64,000 nucleotides of DNA. Source: Bacillota bacterium. GTDB taxonomy: Bacteria > Bacillota > Clostridia > Lachnospirales > Lachnospiraceae. The notes beneath the pieces were generated by a model. The model ran no database searches. It was not told the DNA's origin and saw only the letters and a program-made list of their open reading frames with translations. How positions within the stretch are numbered: the first letter of the stretch is position 1; the number at the start of each line of letters is the position of its first letter. The stretch covers positions 682,001-746,000 of the forward strand of contig JAEXOU010000005.1 in the NCBI GenBank assembly GCA_023439125.1. Direction: 5' to 3'. The translations under genes and the position numbers were made by a program. This document shows, piece after piece, positions 60,045 to 64,000 of the stretch.

Positions 60045-61550
60045 CTAAACAAGTCCCTCTAAATTTTTTAATTCGTTTAATACATTATCTAAATGAGTAT
60101 TAACTCTTTGAATTCCATTGAGTGTATCTTCTGTTAAACTTCTTGTATCTTCAGCACTTGCAGTCAATTCTTCGGTAAATGCACTGACATTTTCAATACT
60201 TGTACTAATCTCAGCATTTGATGCCTTCACTTTATTCATATGCTGTGATTGTTGATTTACTTTTTCCGTAATGTGTTCAATATCTTTCTCGATAACTTCA
60301 AAGTTTTCTTTACTCTTTGCAATTAAGCGAGTCTGTACATCATTAGCTAACTCTAGCTCATTGACTGCATGTACAGCAACATGGCTAGATTCACCCAATT
60401 TACTAAAGATTTGCTTGATTTCTTCTGTAGCTTGTTTTGTCTCTTCTGATAATTGTTGAATATTTGCTGCAACTACTGCAAAGCCTCTTCCTGCTTCTCC
60501 TGCTCTAGCAGCTTCAATACTAGCATTTAAACTTAACATACTTGTCTGTTTCGTAACACCCTCGATTAAGCTTAAAATATCTTCAACCTCAGCAATCTTT
60601 TTCGATAACTCATTCATAGAATCACTCACTGTGCTGCAAGTTTTTTGAGAAGTGCCGGAGGCCTTCATTAATTCCTCCATATTAGTAGAACCCGTGAAAG
60701 TATTCTCCTTTGTACTCTTAAATTGCTTTAGGATTTCAGCTACAAGATAGCTTGTCTCTTCCGTAAGCTCATTAATGTTATTGCTCATAAGCAACTGGTT
60801 TTGTATATTCGCTGCAACTTCTGCAGTACCACCTGCAATTTGATCCACTGCTGTTTGTTCTTTCGAGGACTGTTCACTAATCTGCTGAACCTCTTTACTT
60901 ATCTCATCTACTTGATTTCCAACTGTACTTGCTATTGTCATAATATGGTTCATAACAACAGATTGTCTTTCTTTTTCTTGATTCAACTGTTGTAACTTAG
61001 CTTGAATAATTTCATTTATAGTCTTAGACGTTATTACCATGAACACAACTACTAAGGCAACACATGCTAGTTGAATTTCATAATTAGTAGTATCTGATAC
61101 AGTTACTTTACTATCCGTAATACGTATTATAAAATTAATTACATTGAGTATACAAGCACAAATACCATTTACTAAACTATATTTAACATCTCGATACATG
61201 GTGATAACTGTAAGCATTGGTAAGATATAAACAAATGTAATGAATGAATCTGATGTAAATAATACATAAGCATAAAATACGTTAAAACTAATCATTACAA
61301 TTTCTCTAAATATCTTTGACTTTTCATTATTACGATAAATTATTATTGATATCACTAATGGTATTAATATAATCGCTAATAATACAAATACATATGTAAG
61401 ACCTTTCGTATGTTTCATGATTTCAATAACGTAACTGATGGATAAAACCATTACAATAATTGCATAACAAATCAAAACTCTTTTGTTAATTAATTTTAAT
61501 TCATTTTGGTCAATATAACCTCTCGAATTATTTTTGTCTGTTTGAGTCAT
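60045..61550 (-). CDS. Methyl-accepting chemotaxis protein
   Basis: 501 residues. The N-terminal part is a membrane-embedded block with about six transmembrane helices (residues 25-185), not the usual two-helix periplasmic sensor. It is followed directly by a coiled-coil MA signalling domain whose hairpin tip is seen as SMLSLNASIEAARAGEAGRGFAVVAANI. No HAMP domain is recognised. It should signal through CheA/CheW to motility or another output. AGGGGG lies before the ATG. It stands alone, behind a promoter at 61645-61673. Confidence 0.92.
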   Translation of the reverse strand: MTQTDKNNSRGYIDQNELKLINKRVLICYAIIVMVLSISYVIEIMKHTKGLTYVFVLLAIILIPLVISIIIYRNNEKSKIFREIVMISFNVFYAYVLFTSDSFITFVYILPMLTVITMYRDVKYSLVNGICACILNVINFIIRITDSKVTVSDTTNYEIQLACVALVVVFMVITSKTINEIIQAKLQQLNQEKERQSVVMNHIMTIASTVGNQVDEISKEVQQISEQSSKEQTAVDQIAGGTAEVAANIQNQLLMSNNINELTEETSYLVAEILKQFKSTKENTFTGSTNMEELMKASGTSQKTCSTVSDSMNELSKKIAEVEDILSLIEGVTKQTSMLSLNASIEAARAGEAGRGFAVVAANIQQLSEETKQATEEIKQIFSKLGESSHVAVHAVNELELANDVQTRLIAKSKENFEVIEKDIEHITEKVNQQSQHMNKVKASNAEISTSIENVSAFTEELTASAEDTRSLTEDTLNGIQRVNTHLDNVLNELKNLEGLV

Positions 61551-61644
61551 GTCAATGTCCCCCTAATTGGTATAGGTATTTTATTTTCTCTCTAATGTAG
61601 CATTACTAAATAAAAAACTCTTTTCATATTATTTAGTATACCTT

Positions 61645-61673
61645 ATTATACTTATATTTTACAGAAATTACAA
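61645..61673 (-). promoter_or_regulatory. Promoter of the chemoreceptor gene
   Basis: Minus strand TTGTAA (61673-61668), a 17-nt spacer, TATAAT (61650-61645). A TGTCGAA sequence (61679-61685), like a Spo0A box, lies just upstream of the -35 box. Confidence 0.6.
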
Positions 61674-61733
61674 CTTTATTTCGACAGTTTTGTATATATT
61701 TTTACTCTATTACCATTTCCTTCTATATAAAAC

Positions 61734-61795
61734 AAAAAACCCTATGCAAGTAAAACTGTTCAAATTCTAGAATTCCAAAAGTTTCACTTACATAG
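61734..61795 (-). terminator. Terminator of the ion-translocating subunit operon
   Basis: A 16-bp stem (61780-61795 with 61742-61757, two G-T pairs), followed in the minus direction by GG and six T. Confidence 0.82.
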
Positions 61796-61842
61796 AGTCT
61801 TTATATCATACTATAATCTACTACCAATACAGCAATGCAATA

Positions 61843-63921
61843 TTAAAAACTTACTGCTAACAAATAAACTAAGGTCATCAATAGACCAACGCAGAACATC
61901 AAAAGACCAAACGATACCGAACGTGTAATCAGTCGGTTCGTACGTAGCATCTCTGTTTGGCCAACGGCAATGGAGTCAACAAAAGAAGTCTTAATTGGTC
62001 GTTTTCTGCGAATTGTCTTATTTAAGAATATCACAATATCATCCAAGATTGTTCCAAGAACATAGGTAAATCGAGTACCAACCATAATGGATTTGCGAGT
62101 CTTTGTCGGGCAGAGAATAAATTTGCGTACGAATATAATAATACCGTCGATTAATTTATCGAATACACGACAAATGACTGCTAGTACAAATGGAATTAAA
62201 TGCTGAATGAATGGACGATAGATCGAATTTTCAATATCCAACCATTTTGGCCAGATGTTAACATAAATTTTTCTGCCAGTCTCATCTTTTCTCATCAATG
62301 CAGTTCTTACAAAGCCAAAGTATATAATGATACCAATTCCAATGGAAATCAAGCCACCTTTTAAGTTCACAAAGTTAAAGTATGCAACTGCATGATCTGG
62401 ATGATGTGCGTGCATAAATTCGCTTGTAACATCTGCAATCTTATCCATTGTCATCGATGGTAAGAATCCTAAGATTGGAAGTACTACCGAAGACCCAACC
62501 AATGCAAACATTGATTTCTTGTTCATATAATTATTATTCAAAGCTTCTATCTTAGATTGATCGGAATTTTTCTCAAGGAAAAGACAGATGAATAATTTCA
62601 TCATGTAAGCAACAGTTAAACCACCCGTAATCAAGAAAATCCATTCAATCGTTACAAAAGTAGAAAAATCAGTAGTTCCTTGGGCAATTACTTTATATTC
62701 CACAATACTCTCATGGAGTAACGTTTTACTTACATAGCCATTCCAAAGGGGGATACCGCCAATACCAAGTGCACCCATTAAGAAGGAAAACATAAGAGCT
62801 TTCTTCTTACGACCAAAACCACGAATTGCATTTAAGTCTAGCTTGTGAAGATTCATAAATACAACACCGGCCGCCATAAACAATACTAACTTTATCAAAG
62901 AATGGTTTACCATATGAAGTACAGTACCACGTGCTGATAAGGCATTGTGTTCGCCGAGGATTCCCTGCATACCAACACCAACTAAGATAAAGCCAATCTG
63001 TGACACCGAAGAACAAGCAAGTGTTCTTTTTAAGTCAATTGAGAATAGAGCAAGTAATGCTCCGACAAACATCGTAACCACACCTAGCATTAAGATTATC
63101 ATTCCCCATGCGGCGTCATGTAAAAACATCTGACAGCTGATCACTAATATGCCGAAGATACCCGTCTTTGTTAAAATTCCGGAAAGTAACGCTGATGCTG
63201 GAGCTGGGGCTACTGGATGGGCTTTTGGCAACCAGATGTGCAGAGGGAACATACCCGCTTTTGCACCAAAGCCAAATAACAAACAACCTCCAGCAACATA
63301 AAGCATAGTCTTATCTTCTACAGCTTTGCAAGCAGTTAATAATTCATCCATGTTCAACGTACCCGTTTGGTAATTTAAAAGGAATAAACCAATTAGCATT
63401 ACCATACCGCCAATCACTGCTACTGCTAGATAGGTTTCAGAAGCACGTAGGGTGGCCTTATCTTCGTCATGAGCAACCCATACATAAGAAGTAAAGGACA
63501 TCATCTCGAAGAATATAAAGGTAGTGAATAAATCAGCAGATAAAAACACACCAACAGTTGCACCAAGAGTTAATAAAAGAAATAAATAATAACGATTACG
63601 ATTGCGATAATGTGCAAAATATTGTTTACTAAATAATGTTGTCATCATCCACATAAAGCCTGCAATTAACGCATATATCGCGCGAAAGCCATCTGCTTTT
63701 AGATATAATCCACGAGCACAAAAATCATGGAGTACAAATACAACATTTTCTCCCGTCACTACTTGTACACATAAAATCACTAACGTAATAAATTCAACAA
63801 CTGTGATGAATTCTGCAATATAATCTCGTAAATTTTTATTTTTTCTACCAATGACATAAGATAGGAATGCACCGATCATCGGCCATATGGCGAGAAATAA
63901 TAACACAAAATTACCTTCCAT
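61843..63921 (-). CDS. Proton/sodium-translocating subunit of complex-I-like or Mrp-like system (NuoL/MrpA/HyfB family)
   Basis: 692-residue antiporter-type membrane subunit with 14-16 transmembrane helices. The family core is visible: ADLFTTFIFFEMMSFTSYVWV with the conserved Glu, GFGAKAGMFPLHIWLPKAHP with the Lys and Leu-Pro of the channel, and HMVNHSLIKLVLFMAAG. A long C-terminal helix with a basic, cytoplasmic linker follows (about 540-650). AGGA lies before the ATG at 63921. It follows another subunit by 16 nt. Could belong to an Ech/Mbh-type hydrogenase, complex I-like or Na+/H+ antiporter complex; neighbours beyond the window would decide. Confidence 0.88.
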   Translation of the reverse strand: MEGNFVLLFLAIWPMIGAFLSYVIGRKNKNLRDYIAEFITVVEFITLVILCVQVVTGENVVFVLHDFCARGLYLKADGFRAIYALIAGFMWMMTTLFSKQYFAHYRNRNRYYLFLLLTLGATVGVFLSADLFTTFIFFEMMSFTSYVWVAHDEDKATLRASETYLAVAVIGGMVMLIGLFLLNYQTGTLNMDELLTACKAVEDKTMLYVAGGCLLFGFGAKAGMFPLHIWLPKAHPVAPAPASALLSGILTKTGIFGILVISCQMFLHDAAWGMIILMLGVVTMFVGALLALFSIDLKRTLACSSVSQIGFILVGVGMQGILGEHNALSARGTVLHMVNHSLIKLVLFMAAGVVFMNLHKLDLNAIRGFGRKKKALMFSFLMGALGIGGIPLWNGYVSKTLLHESIVEYKVIAQGTTDFSTFVTIEWIFLITGGLTVAYMMKLFICLFLEKNSDQSKIEALNNNYMNKKSMFALVGSSVVLPILGFLPSMTMDKIADVTSEFMHAHHPDHAVAYFNFVNLKGGLISIGIGIIIYFGFVRTALMRKDETGRKIYVNIWPKWLDIENSIYRPFIQHLIPFVLAVICRVFDKLIDGIIIFVRKFILCPTKTRKSIMVGTRFTYVLGTILDDIVIFLNKTIRRKRPIKTSFVDSIAVGQTEMLRTNRLITRSVSFGLLMFCVGLLMTLVYLLAVSF

Positions 63922-63937
63922 AACTTCCTATCCTTTC

Positions 63938-64000
63938 TTAAATAAGTCCTGTTGCTACTTTTTGTAGGAATTCCATCAAAGGAACGGAATGAACACCAAT
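63938..64000 (-). CDS. C-terminal fragment of upstream subunit gene (partial)
   Basis: The last 20 codons of a gene running off the window edge, ending IGVHSVPLMEFLQKVATGLI and a TAA stop. It lies 16 nt before the NuoL-like gene on the same strand. A hydrophobic tail after a Pro-containing stretch fits the C-terminus of a MrpD/NuoN-type antiporter subunit, but so short a piece cannot be identified with certainty. Confidence 0.6.
   Translation of the reverse strand: MGVHSVPLMEFLQKVATGLI

Noticed and set aside
1..64000. tRNA, rRNA, riboswitch or prophage genes
   Set aside because: I read all intergenic regions and found no cloverleaf, rRNA segment, known riboswitch core, integrase or phage structural gene that I could support.

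Overview
The window looks like a chromosomal stretch of a low-GC, spore-former-type Firmicute, most likely a Lachnospiraceae close to Clostridium (Lachnoclostridium) phytofermentans. This is an inference from the AT-rich sequence, the IspH-ribosomal protein S1 fusion, the plsX-acpP-rnc-smc-ftsY cluster and the sodium-pump decarboxylase genes. About 57 genes are supported, almost all on the minus strand. The plus-strand exceptions are a Cu/Zn superoxide dismutase, a BFD-like iron-sulfur protein, a MATE exporter, a VOC protein and a DtxR-type regulator. I see no tRNA, rRNA, transposase, prophage or CRISPR array.

Layout. 0-3 kb: ylxM-ffh (signal recognition particle), sodC, rpsP. 3-7 kb: secreted Ig-like protein, SpoU methyltransferase, HD-GYP protein, acetyltransferase. 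7-12.2 kb: a five-gene cluster combining a methylmalonyl-CoA-decarboxylase-type carboxyltransferase, a biotin carrier, a two-subunit sodium pump and a biotin-domain-free oxaloacetate/pyruvate carboxyltransferase. 12.9-14.7 kb: recA-recX. 15-24 kb: aroA, HAD phosphatase, dCACHE-GGDEF protein, DUF3800 protein, pseudouridine synthase, threonine ammonia-lyase, ftsY. 24-30 kb: smc, rnc, acpP, plsX. 30-38 kb: GH3 glycosidase, cheR, ispH-rpsA fusion, cmk, flavoprotein. 38-44 kb: GerMN lipoprotein, pncC, pgsA, rimO, folD, cls. 44-53.5 kb: aconitase-like hydratase, two proteins of unknown function, MATE, YwaF-like protein, HD hydrolase, PfkB sugar kinase, MFS transporter. 53.7-58 kb: ferrous-iron uptake (feoA-feoA-feoB-small Cys-rich protein) beside a DtxR-type regulator. 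58-64 kb: Tudor-like small protein, phosphatase-family protein, chemoreceptor, and two subunits (one partial) of a complex-I-like or Mrp-like ion-translocating complex.

The most unusual material is between the genes. (i) A family of at least seven composite hairpin elements sits just beyond terminators of minus-strand genes. Its core is a stem GGAAATTC/GAATTTCC with an AGAG or AAAG loop, and the outer stems differ between copies but stay complementary. (ii) The ylxM-ffh and rpsP promoters share the same layout: consensus -35/-10 boxes, then, exactly 6 nt downstream, a TGTAAAG-N7-CTTTACA inverted repeat placed where the mRNA should begin. (iii) A 269-bp inverted-repeat element has 16-bp perfect ends and a deleted relative 25 kb away. 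(iv) The iron locus carries TTAG-N6-CTAA palindromes, one over the feo -10 box.

Several genes appear to start at TTG or GTG (aroA, ftsY, the pseudouridine synthase, the phosphatase-family protein, cls, the DUF3800 protein). I trimmed starts where a Shine-Dalgarno sequence showed that the longest frame is too long.
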